Source: an uncultured Bacilli bacterium (GTDB lineage Bacteria > Bacillota_I > Bacilli_A > RF39 > UBA660). From it: a DNA stretch of 30,784 nt. Position 1 is the first letter of the stretch. Every line of letters starts with the position of its first letter. Positions 24,254 through 30,784 of the stretch are shown in pieces. The DNA is taken from positions 1 through 30,784 of the forward strand of contig CAKPDJ010000014.1 in the NCBI GenBank assembly GCA_934148875.1. The letters run 5' to 3'. The notes under the pieces are model-generated. The model was given only the letters and a program-made list of their open reading frames with translations. It was not told where the DNA came from and did not search any database. The position numbers and the translations under genes are program-made.

Positions 24254-24793
24254 TTATTTGTCCTCTTCTATTTCTATCTTACCTACAAAAACTTTATCCA
24301 TCGCACCATTATCGCTATTATAATCTAGCCACATTTTAAATTCAAAAACAGTACTACTATTAGCATCAATTATTGCTGTATAAATAATACCACTATCATC
24401 TAAATTAGTTGGAACAGAAAAATCATCATCATTTTCTTTAATAGCATATCTTAAATATTTATTTGGTAAAACTTGTTTACCACTTTTTTTAATTTTTTCT
24501 TCATTATTTTTAAATATAATGCGATAAGTGATAGTGGACTTAGAATTATTTACCACTTTAAATTTATAAGAATCATTAGTTAATCCAACACTATCACTAA
24601 CTGGAATAGCTTCTTTTAATAAAATACCGTTTGATAAATCTTCCATATAAAATCTTTTTTCAGTTTGAAGAAAAGCCAAAGATGATAATAGAACCTCTTG
24701 TTTAGGTAAATAAATAAATGTAGTAGTAACAATTAAGAAAACAAAAACACTAATAATGGAAATAATTATTTTTCTTACTTCTTTATTTTTCAT
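24254..24793 (-). CDS. Membrane-anchored protein with an extracytoplasmic beta domain
   Basis: 179 residues. A basic N-terminus and one hydrophobic helix (about 8-28) anchor it. The rest is exported, with beta-strand patterning (YKFKVVNNSKSTITYRIIFK, then STVFEFKMWLDYNSD), like an immunoglobulin-type or DUF-type wall-proximal domain, ending in acidic KIEIEEDK. There is no lipobox or LPXTG. The family is not recognised. It sits between dnaB and the kinase-like gene, with its own promoter and a GGGGAAG site. It may pair functionally with the kinase-like protein, with which it is nearly contiguous. Confidence 0.75.
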   Translation of the reverse strand: MKNKEVRKIIISIISVFVFLIVTTTFIYLPKQEVLLSSLAFLQTEKRFYMEDLSNGILLKEAIPVSDSVGLTNDSYKFKVVNNSKSTITYRIIFKNNEEKIKKSGKQVLPNKYLRYAIKENDDDFSVPTNLDDSGIIYTAIIDANSSTVFEFKMWLDYNSDNGAMDKVFVGKIEIEEDK

Positions 24794-24823
24794 ATTATCT
24801 TCCCCTTCTTCTTTAGTGGCTGT

Positions 24824-24852
24824 ATTATATCATAAAATATTAAAAAAAGCAA
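24824..24852 (-). promoter_or_regulatory. Promoter inside the dnaB terminator
   Basis: TTGCTT-17-TATAAT with an extended TGA before the -10, on the minus strand. The -35 is formed by the 3' arm and first T residues of the dnaB terminator, a compact arrangement. Confidence 0.6.
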
Positions 24853-24867
24853 GTTTTTTCTACTTGC
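24842..24867 (-). terminator. Terminator after dnaB
   Basis: GCAAGT-N7-ACTTGC followed by seven T on the minus strand, 54 bases after the dnaB stop. Confidence 0.85.
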
Positions 24868-24920
24868 CAATAAATACAAAAATCATACCAAAATATATTT
24901 ATAAATCATTTTTTAGAACA

Positions 24921-26264
24921 TTACTTTTTAGAAATATTAGCTATGCTCTGATCAATGGAATTTAAAATATCATCAAGTTCTTTAACATCATCTTCAGTCA
25001 TTTCTTCATTTTTTAAATCTTTATTAAACCAATCAGGTAATTCTTCAATCTTTTTATTCTTAGTTACTACTGAAGGAGCTTTTGCATTGTTTTTATTTTC
25101 AAACTGTTTCTTTAATTTTTTATGTTCTTTTTCACTAATACGCATTGCTTCTTCTACTGTTTCAATATTAAGACGTTTCCACTGGCCAGCTATAGTATCA
25201 ATATAATTTTTAGATAACTTCTGATTATTTATCTTTAAAACATAAGCAATTAATACATTAACTACACCAGGTGTCATTTTTTGATCAACCAACAAACTTT
25301 CAATTAGTTTTAAATCTCTTAGCGATGGTTCACCAGTTTTATATTTACTTCTTAAAAAATCATATGGATGAACTGATTCAAAAGTATAAACCATTTTAGC
25401 CCATTTGCTGTTATCACCAGCTGGTGTCTTTAAATAATCAGGTTGCTTACTATAAACAAAAGTTGGAAGTTTACCATCATTTTCAAATTGATAAAAGTTA
25501 CGACAATTTTTTCTAAGTTCTACCCTATCAATCAAACCACGTTCATTAATACTATTACGTACTAAACCTTGCATATTAATGTCATCAATATCATAAGTAA
25601 AAGCTAACGAGTTAATAAGTTCCTTAACTTCATCATTAAAACATCTAGGACTAATCATATTAGTAGGAATACTAGATATCAATAAATTAAAATCAATCTT
25701 ACTATTTAAATTCAACTTATTGGTATTTTCCTTTCTTATATTCTCATTTTCTATTAACACATTACCACTAACAGATTTAAAAACATCACTAAAACTAGAT
25801 GTAACATCTTCATAGTCTTTAGTATTTATTTTAGGTACCTTAAAAAAATCAACTATTCTATCATATTCTTTTTTGCCAAGATTATTATACAAAACTATAT
25901 TTAATACAGGATGATTTAAAAAATCACTAGCAGACATTGGAGAATATAATAAATATACATAATGATTAACATGATCTTTTTTATAATACGTTTTAAGTAG
26001 TCCAACAGCCTCAAGTTTTTTTCTAGCTACTACAATATCATCAAGTTTTAACTGCATAGTACTCATTAAATGATGATGAGTTAAATCTTCACTCATTAAT
26101 TCCCTCTTATCTAAATCATCAACTAAAGTAAAGTATAAAGAAGTTGCACTATAACCAATAATAGGTTGATAAAGCATAGTTATTAACTTACGGTCTAAAT
26201 CTTTAATAACCGTTTTATTAACAACAGTATAGGTATCAGCTGGTAAAATAACTATTTCTTTCAT
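24921..26264 (-). CDS. dnaB: Replication initiation protein DnaB (Bacillota type)
   Basis: A 447-residue primosome protein that acts after DnaA and DnaD to recruit DnaI and the replicative helicase to the origin. It is not the helicase itself. The N-terminal winged-helix region has LYQPIIGYSATSLYFTLVDD, typical of the family. The C-terminal DnaB/DnaD domain (about 285-370) holds HPYDFLRSKYKTGEPSLRDL and INNQKLSKNYIDTIAGQW, the YxxxIAxxW-type motif of DnaD/DnaB proteins. An acidic tail follows. The gene has GAGGTG before the ATG. Together with dnaI it places this window among the Bacilli. Confidence 0.92.
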   Translation of the reverse strand: MKEIVILPADTYTVVNKTVIKDLDRKLITMLYQPIIGYSATSLYFTLVDDLDKRELMSEDLTHHHLMSTMQLKLDDIVVARKKLEAVGLLKTYYKKDHVNHYVYLLYSPMSASDFLNHPVLNIVLYNNLGKKEYDRIVDFFKVPKINTKDYEDVTSSFSDVFKSVSGNVLIENENIRKENTNKLNLNSKIDFNLLISSIPTNMISPRCFNDEVKELINSLAFTYDIDDINMQGLVRNSINERGLIDRVELRKNCRNFYQFENDGKLPTFVYSKQPDYLKTPAGDNSKWAKMVYTFESVHPYDFLRSKYKTGEPSLRDLKLIESLLVDQKMTPGVVNVLIAYVLKINNQKLSKNYIDTIAGQWKRLNIETVEEAMRISEKEHKKLKKQFENKNNAKAPSVVTKNKKIEELPDWFNKDLKNEEMTEDDVKELDDILNSIDQSIANISKK

Positions 26265-26286
26265 AATGCACCTCTTTTCTAAAGAT

Positions 26287-26292
26287 ATTATA
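26287..26292 (-). promoter_or_regulatory. -10 box for dnaB
   Basis: A perfect TATAAT on the minus strand, 22 bases before the start codon. The -35 region is the T-rich tail of the preceding terminator. Confidence 0.45.
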
Positions 26293-26303
26293 ACTAATTA
26301 GCA

Positions 26304-26337
26304 CAAAAAAAGAAACTTGTTTTTATACAAATTTCTT
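26304..26337 (-). terminator. Terminator after the UV endonuclease gene
   Basis: An 11-bp stem with one G-T pair (AAGAAATTTGT / ACAAGTTTCTT on the minus strand), then a run of seven T. Confidence 0.8.
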
Positions 26338-26359
26338 ATAAAGTAATAGTTTTACGCAA

Positions 26360-27298
26360 CTATTTTATTATGAAAGTAGTTTCATCTAAAAACTGATAAT
26401 CAGTTTTATATTTCAACTCTCTTACCAAACGAAACAAAGCTTCATCTTTTTGCTTTGCTTCTATCATAACATCAAAGTCAATATTACAGAACTTAATTTT
26501 TTCTATGAAGTCAATAAAAGTATCACTATCAATGTAATCATGATGACTTCTTTTTTCTTTTTTACTCTTTGGTGAAGAAAAATGAATTTTAGGTGTCGTT
26601 TTCCATGTAGAAAAAATACTGACAATAAAATCTTCTATTTTTTCATTGTTTTTATTAACCAAAAAATGATGATAATCAAGAACCATAGGTATGTTTAACT
26701 TTTTAGCTAAAGATAGTGTATTACGAATATTAAAAATTTTGTCATCATTTTCAATAGCTATTAATGATTTAACTTTCTTAGGCAATTTTTTAAAATTTTC
26801 TTCAAATCGTTTCATAGATTTTATTTTACCTTCTTGACCAGATCCAACATGAAGTATAATGTTTGTATTCAAATTCAATCTTTTCATTAACTCATAATAA
26901 TAATTAAGTGCTGTAGTAGTAGATTCAACCACATTAGGATTGATACTATTAAGTACTAAAAATTGATCTGGGTGCATATCTACTCGCATAGAATTATTTC
27001 TTATATAATTTCCAATTTCTTGTAGCTTAGATTGATACTTTAATAAAATGTTGTTGTATGAATCTTTGTATGTTAACAATGGCACTAAATGAGAAGTCAT
27101 ACGATAAAAGTGAATATTATTTGATTGATTATATTTAAGTATTTCTAAAAAATTAATTAAGTTTTCTTCAAACACTACACTTCTTTTGTTTTCGCCTCTT
27201 TTCTTTCCTAATTTTAAATAATTAGTTAAAGTTATTGTTTTAGATGCTGTTATAGGAATAGTAACTGGTAAAGCTACATACCCGAGTCTTATTTTCAT
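26360..27298 (-). CDS. uvsE: UV DNA damage endonuclease
   Basis: A 312-residue TIM-barrel nuclease that nicks 5' of UV photoproducts and abasic sites, starting an alternative excision repair. Metal-binding landmarks are all present: RVDMHPDQF, ILHVGSG, IAIENDD, MVLDYHHF, KIHFSSPK and DVMIEAKQKDEAL, as in UVDE/UvsE. The length is normal. The start at 27298 has a GGTGAT site; the longer reading adds four residues over it. It lies 43 bases after the recombinase gene with no terminator seen between, so read-through from that promoter is possible. It marks the edge between core and accessory genes. Confidence 0.95.
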   Translation of the reverse strand: MKIRLGYVALPVTIPITASKTITLTNYLKLGKKRGENKRSVVFEENLINFLEILKYNQSNNIHFYRMTSHLVPLLTYKDSYNNILLKYQSKLQEIGNYIRNNSMRVDMHPDQFLVLNSINPNVVESTTTALNYYYELMKRLNLNTNIILHVGSGQEGKIKSMKRFEENFKKLPKKVKSLIAIENDDKIFNIRNTLSLAKKLNIPMVLDYHHFLVNKNNEKIEDFIVSIFSTWKTTPKIHFSSPKSKKEKRSHHDYIDSDTFIDFIEKIKFCNIDFDVMIEAKQKDEALFRLVRELKYKTDYQFLDETTFIIK

Positions 27299-27341
27299 AA
27301 TTATCACCAATATTAGTTTTAGCTATTATTATTAATTTATT

Positions 27342-28301
27342 CTAGCAACGATTTTTCCATATTAAATTCATACATTTCTTTTTCTGAGAAAGATTGGGAT
27401 GTACATATAAATTAAGTGTAATATTAATATCAGAATGTCCAAGTAATTCACTGACCGTTTTATAATCTATCCCTAAACTAATACAATTTGTAGCAAAGGT
27501 ATGACGCAAACTATGAAAATTAATTTGTTTTACTTTCATTTTTTTAAGCATAGTATTAAAATTTTTACGATAAGCCCTAGGTTCAATGCATTCTAAAGAT
27601 GAAGTCAAAACATAATGATTACTATTTTTTTTAAAAGTTTTAATAATATCAGCAAATTCTTTATTTATTGGTATATCACGATTAGAATTTAATGTTTTAG
27701 GTGTTGAAATCACAATACTGGAAGTTGTTTGATTATTAACATCTTTAAGATATACTCTTTGTAATGTCTTATTAACATGAATGATATTACTTTTAAAATC
27801 TATATCAGACCATTTTAATGCACATATCTCACCTATTCTCATGCCAGTATACAGTGAAATTAAAACACCAATTCCTTTTGGTGTCATATTTTTTAAAATA
27901 TATTCTGTTATTTTTTTTTGCTCTTTTTTTGAAAAAATATATATTTTTTTCTTTTTATTATTTTTTGGATAAATAAAAGTTAAATTTATAGAATCAATGA
28001 CATTTTGATCCATTGCATATCTAAGAATACTTTTAAGTACCATCATAATATCTTTTACTGTTTTCTCTGACAATGATGTATTAGCCACAAGTTTGCCAGA
28101 TTTTAATTTATTTAGAATATATTGCTGTAATAAATTATGATTAATATCCTGTAAATATAAATCTTTAAAATCTGGGATTAAATGATTATAAACAATAGTT
28201 GCATAATTAGCTAGTGTTGACTCTTTTACATAATCACTCTTATAAGTAAGCCATGTATTAGCCAACTCTTCATATAAAATTTTTGGTTTTTCTGTTTTCA
28301 C
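27342..28301 (-). CDS. Tyrosine recombinase/integrase
   Basis: A 319-residue site-specific recombinase. It has an N-terminal SAM-like core-binding domain (about 10-105) and a C-terminal catalytic domain with all active residues: Arg155 (TGMRIGE), Lys202 (STPKTLN), His263 and Arg266 (FHSLRH), His289 (LLGHSD) and nucleophile Tyr299 (NLYVHP). The arm-binding AP2-like domain of phage integrases is absent, giving a length nearer to Xer-type and domesticated recombinases. The start is the second GTG (28301), 10 bases after AAGGAG; the GTG at 28310 is too close to that site. It is transcribed away from a 27-bp inverted-repeat site 185 bases upstream and from headless surface-protein cassettes. No tRNA or phage structural gene is near. 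Confidence 0.93.
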   Translation of the reverse strand: MKTEKPKILYEELANTWLTYKSDYVKESTLANYATIVYNHLIPDFKDLYLQDINHNLLQQYILNKLKSGKLVANTSLSEKTVKDIMMVLKSILRYAMDQNVIDSINLTFIYPKNNKKKKIYIFSKKEQKKITEYILKNMTPKGIGVLISLYTGMRIGEICALKWSDIDFKSNIIHVNKTLQRVYLKDVNNQTTSSIVISTPKTLNSNRDIPINKEFADIIKTFKKNSNHYVLTSSLECIEPRAYRKNFNTMLKKMKVKQINFHSLRHTFATNCISLGIDYKTVSELLGHSDINITLNLYVHPNLSQKKKCMNLIWKNRC

Positions 28302-28326
28302 ACAAACCACACTCCTTTTCTATTTT

Positions 28327-28355
28327 AAAATAGCATAATTTTTTTTAGAGAACAA
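28327..28355 (-). promoter_or_regulatory. Candidate promoter of the recombinase gene
   Basis: TTGTTC-17-TATTTT with an extended TGC on the minus strand. The leader would be only about 20 bases. The 130 bases behind it are very AT-rich and hold a long imperfect inverted repeat (about 28393-28445), perhaps regulatory. Confidence 0.45.
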
Positions 28356-28485
28356 AAAGTTAACATTTCTGTAATAAATTTTACTAAATTTTTAAGGTCA
28401 AATTTTTAACATTTTTTCAAAAAAATGACATTTTAAAAATCAAAGATCAGCCATATAAAATATAAGGATTTTAATAATTACAAAA

Positions 28486-28512
28486 GGTATCTAAGTAATT
28501 AAATTAGATACC
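28486..28512. repeat. Putative recombination site: 9-bp arms, 9-bp spacer
   Basis: GGTATCTAA-N9-TTAGATACC, perfect arms, with spacer GTAATTAAA. Arms of about 9-11 bp around a 6-9 bp spacer are the usual core site of tyrosine recombinases. The spacer and right arm (28496-28516 with flank) recur exactly at 30708-30728, while the left arm does not. Confidence 0.6.
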
Positions 28513-29331
28513 ACAACACCAAGCATAATTTTAAATCCTAATTTACCTTCTTCTGTTACAAAAGGTGATAGTTATGCCATTATAAAAAGTTATTCAACAA
28601 GTACAATTTCTGGTGGAACTAAAGGCTGTAGTAGTAATATAGATGGGCAACTTGATGACAATTACACATCAAGTTTAAAAACTGTAGGAACGCATATTAT
28701 CACATGTACTGTAGCAACTAACGCTGGTAAAAAAGCTACTGCTACTGTTACAATAAAAATTACATATACAGCATATACTGCAACAAACTTAATTAAAAAC
28801 GGTTCTTTTGAAAACGGACTAAATAATTGGACTAACAGTAATGTTACATTAACTACTGGTGGTTATTCAGGAAGTTATTCATTACGTTTTAACCATAATA
28901 ATGGAAGTGATTATACTGCAATGACAGAACAAACTTTGTCTATTTCAGCACCAGTTATAAATCATAAATATTATGGCTCATTAATGTTTAAATCCTCAGA
29001 TACATTTACCTACGGCAGTATTCAAGATTCAAGATTTGAATGGAATTATATAGACAACAATTCCAATGGTCGAATTATTTTTGTAAAAAAAGAAATTAAA
29101 ACAACACAATGGCAAAAGTTATCTTCTATTAATCAAATAACAACATCAACATATTTAAATCAAAATTGGAAAATAAGAAATTTTCAACGAGGAGCTACTG
29201 AATATTCATATTGCGATGATATAATAATAGTTGATTTGACAGCTACTTTTGGTAGTGGCAATGAACCAGATAAAGCTTGGTGCGACAAACATATAAATTA
29301 TTTTGATGGTACTGCTACAATTTATAAATAA
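28495..29331 (+). pseudogene. Headless surface-protein cassette (Ig-like plus carbohydrate-binding-like domains)
   Basis: An open frame of 278 codons bounded upstream by TAA at 28492-28494. The first in-frame ATG is at 28921, mid-domain, so the gene lacks start codon, signal peptide and promoter. It begins IKLDTTTPSIILNPNLPSSV, an Ig-like (HYR/Big-type) module with a possible disulfide (TKGCSS and IITCTV). LIKNGSFENGLNNW opens a galactose-binding-like module such as CBM4/9, also seen in phage-tail and adhesin proteins. The end reads DLTATFGSGNEPDKAWCDKH, then YFDGTATIYK. No LPXTG or membrane anchor follows. The frame enters exactly through the inverted-repeat site, so it could be an expressed tail once joined to a head. 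A simple pseudogene is the alternative. Confidence 0.7.
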
Positions 29332-29332
29332 A

Positions 29333-29361
29333 AAATAGAGCTTTACTTTTAAAGCTCTATT
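29333..29361 (-). terminator. Convergent terminator, perfect 12-bp stem
   Basis: AATAGAGCTTTA-N4-TAAAGCTCTATT. On the minus strand it is followed by TTTTTTATTT and contains the ATPase TAA stop (29349-29351). On the plus strand it ends the surface cassette 2 bases after its stop, but with a weaker T tail. Confidence 0.9.
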
Positions 29362-30560
29362 CTTCCGGTTAAAAAGTCCATGGCGCTAATTTGTTTTATT
29401 CCATTATAGATATTTGTATCATAGTCTAAAGTAATAATATATTTTCTAAAATGATCTGGTATATTTTTCAAAGAATTTAATTCTCTATCAAGTGTATTTT
29501 GTTCGCGAACAGATAATGCAACTTGTATATAAATTAAATCATTTTCAGTTTCTACTACAAAATCTACTTCTGTGGAATCATTTTTTCCAATATATATTTT
29601 ATAACCTCTTCTTTTTAATTCAAGAAATATTACATTTTCTAATATATGTCCCATATTTTTATCAAATGATTTGCCTAATAAATAGGTTCTTAAACCTAAA
29701 TCAGATAAATAATATTTTTCTTGAGTTTTTAATAATTGCTTTCCCTTGATATCATATCTATTAACCTTGTAAAGCACATAACTTTCTGTTAGTGCATTTA
29801 GATATTCTTCTATTGTGTGGACAGAGTTTTTTCTACCATTTGAGGCTAATGTATCACTTATCTTTTTTGTCGATACACATGAGCCAATATTATCAAATAA
29901 AAATCTGCAAACACTTTCTAATATAAGCGGATCATTTACTTTTTTTCTTGATATAACATCCTTCATTAATACCGTATTATAAACACTATCCAAGTATTCT
30001 AGTTTTTCGTTACTATCACTTAAATTTATTAAATATGGAAAACCTCCATAATTGATATAATCATTATATTTTTTAAGTTCATCTGTTTCTCCGTAATAGC
30101 CTAAATATTCATTAAATGATAATGGTAAGACATGGATTTGTATGTATCTTCCTGTTAAGAATGTAGCTAATTCTCCCGAAAGCATATATGAATTTGAACC
30201 AGTAATATATAAATCTAAATAATCCCTTAATAGTAAACTATCAACGCATTTTTCAAAACCAACTACATTTTGAATTTCATCCAGAAATATATAGTTTTTT
30301 GTATTCTTATTGGTGTTGTTTAGTATATACTCATGTAATGTATCAGAATTTGATAAATAACTATTATTTTTATCCTCAAAATTTATTGATATTATGTTTT
30401 TTTCATTAATTCCAATGCTTATTAAATAATCTTTAAATTGATTAAGTATAGTGGATTTACCACAACGTCTTATTCCTGTTAATACTTTAATAATATTTTT
30501 ATCTTTAAGACTTATTAATTTATCAATATATTGTTTGCGATATATTTTTTCTTGATTCAT
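29349..30560 (-). CDS. AAA_14/DUF4143 family ATPase
   Basis: A 403-residue protein: an N-terminal P-loop ATPase and a C-terminal DUF4143 domain. Walker A is GIRRCGKST (29-37), Walker B IFLDEIQ (91-97) and sensor 1 ITGSNS (119-124), followed by the family's GRYIQIHVLPLSFNEYL. A winged-helix-like region (about 225-270) leads to a PD-(D/E)xK-like end: NVIFLELKRRGYKIYIGK, then EVDFVV (331-336) and IQVA, where Gln346 replaces the usual catalytic-type lysine. Such proteins are common in Bacteroidota and gut Bacillota, often in mobile or repeated loci, and their function is unclear. It has its own promoter with a palindrome on the -35, and lies between two surface-protein cassettes. Confidence 0.9.
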   Translation of the reverse strand: MNQEKIYRKQYIDKLISLKDKNIIKVLTGIRRCGKSTILNQFKDYLISIGINEKNIISINFEDKNNSYLSNSDTLHEYILNNTNKNTKNYIFLDEIQNVVGFEKCVDSLLLRDYLDLYITGSNSYMLSGELATFLTGRYIQIHVLPLSFNEYLGYYGETDELKKYNDYINYGGFPYLINLSDSNEKLEYLDSVYNTVLMKDVISRKKVNDPLILESVCRFLFDNIGSCVSTKKISDTLASNGRKNSVHTIEEYLNALTESYVLYKVNRYDIKGKQLLKTQEKYYLSDLGLRTYLLGKSFDKNMGHILENVIFLELKRRGYKIYIGKNDSTEVDFVVETENDLIYIQVALSVREQNTLDRELNSLKNIPDHFRKYIITLDYDTNIYNGIKQISAMDFLTGRIEL

Positions 30561-30586
30561 TCTATATCATTCCTTTCAATAAACTC

Positions 30587-30615
30587 ATTTTATATCATCA
30601 ATATCTAAAAGTCAA
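30587..30615 (-). promoter_or_regulatory. Promoter of the AAA_14/DUF4143 gene
   Basis: TTGACT-17-TAAAAT on the minus strand, five of six in each box, 26 bases before the start codon. Confidence 0.75.
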
Positions 30616-30641
30616 GTTTTTGCTCATTTATGCAAAAACTT
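30614..30641. promoter_or_regulatory. Operator-like palindrome at the ATPase promoter
   Basis: AAGTTTTTGC-N8-GCAAAAACTT, perfect 10-bp arms touching the -35. A third copy of the half-site, AGTTTTTGC, lies at 30655-30663. This looks like a repressor site, possibly autoregulatory. It has no T run in the right place to be a terminator of the ATPase unit. Confidence 0.6.
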
Positions 30642-30706
30642 TTTAAAAATCGACAGTTTTTGCACTGCCTATATTATGTTAAATGTAATAATAAAAATAA
30701 TTTTAA

Positions 30707-30784
30707 TTAATTAAATTAGATACCACAAATCCATCTATAGAATTAAATTCAAATCTGCCTATTTCTATCACGAAAGGTGATAGT
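30707..30784 (+). pseudogene. Start of a second headless surface-protein cassette, cut by the window edge
   Basis: Open frame after a TAA at 30704-30706, reading LIKLDTTNPSIELNSNLPIS and then ITKGDS. It aligns without gaps to the first cassette, with most residues identical, and likewise has no start codon. The frame is open at the window end. Confidence 0.65.
30708..30728. repeat. 21-bp direct repeat, second copy
   Basis: Identical to 28496-28516: eight spacer bases, the TTAGATACC arm and ACAA. Upstream of it the two loci share nothing (left arm only 4 of 9), and downstream they stay homologous as diverged coding sequence. Confidence 0.7.

Noticed and set aside
24955..25206. Plus-strand frame inside dnaB, and similar ones at 8674, 13161, 18141, 24756, 27781 and 29492
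   Set aside because: All are antisense to well-supported genes, or straddle their terminators, and lack ribosome-binding sites.
27342..28301. Prophage or conjugative element marked by the integrase
   Set aside because: No phage structural, relaxase or tRNA gene is nearby. Core genes begin directly on one side and surface cassettes on the other.
28921..29331. A 136-residue gene starting at the ATG 28921
   Set aside because: The ATG is in the middle of a galactose-binding-like module, has no ribosome-binding site, and the same frame is open and homologous to other modules for 400 bases upstream. It is the end of a longer headless frame.
30614..30641. The AAGTTTTTGC palindrome as a terminator
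   Set aside because: It sits immediately upstream of, and touching, a good promoter, with no gene ending before it on that strand inside the window; an operator is more likely. A gene ending beyond the window edge could change this.
28486..30728. The 21-bp direct repeats as attL/attR of an integrated element
   Set aside because: The recombinase gene lies outside the interval, only one other gene is inside, and the repeat is followed by homologous coding sequence at both ends. Paralogous cassettes explain it better, though excision between the repeats remains possible.

Overview
The window is AT-rich bacterial DNA read with the standard genetic code (TGA acts as a stop). It suggests an uncultured, wall-building member of the Bacilli close to the Mollicutes lineage (RF39-like gut bacteria). 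The reasons are the Bacillota-type primosome pair DnaB/DnaI, a T-box in front of thrS, an mraZ-rsmH-ftsL-PBP division cluster, a ThrRS without a TGS domain, CotF-type proteins, and very compact genes whose terminator hairpins often contain the stop codon. The taxonomic call is inference. Almost all genes lie on the minus strand, so transcription runs from high to low coordinates.

Layout: (1) 1-2257: the end of a class B PBP (elongasome type) and a small divergent gene. (2) 2258-8103: a MacB-like single-chain ABC exporter, an unknown helical protein and a NatAB-like ABC-2 exporter. (3) 8092-9524: two small ferritin-like/CotF coat-family proteins and a PF06541 membrane protein. (4) 9588-13509: the division cluster mraZ-rsmH-ftsL-pbpB(PASTA), with a three-unit 10-bp-period MraZ operator in front of mraZ. 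(5) 13572-18693: a complete NAD salvage operon pncA-pncB-nadE-nadD-pncC-nrtR. It is driven by a consensus promoter (TTGACA-17-TATAAT) whose -10 lies inside a perfect palindrome, TGTTATTA-N9-TAATAACA. The palindrome recurs once exactly and once degenerately in the leader, and NrtR is the obvious repressor. (6) 18753-21904: a small Cys-rich protein, then thrS preceded by an unknown gene, both under a threonine T-box with ACU specifier. (7) 21925-26292: dnaI and dnaB, separated by an unrecognised protein with a kinase-like C-terminus and a membrane-anchored protein. (8) 26360-27298: UV damage endonuclease.

The right end (27342-30784) is accessory DNA. A tyrosine recombinase is transcribed away from a 27-bp inverted-repeat site. 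A surface-protein reading frame with no start codon or signal peptide begins at that site. A second headless copy of the same module starts 2.2 kb further on with the same 21 bp. Between the copies is an AAA_14/DUF4143 ATPase gene with its own promoter and a palindromic operator. The homology between the two modules begins abruptly in the spacer of the putative crossover site. My leading hypothesis for a new system is therefore recombinase-driven shuffling of silent surface-protein tails.

No rRNA, tRNA, CRISPR array or transposase was seen. Promoter, operator and terminator calls were made by eye.
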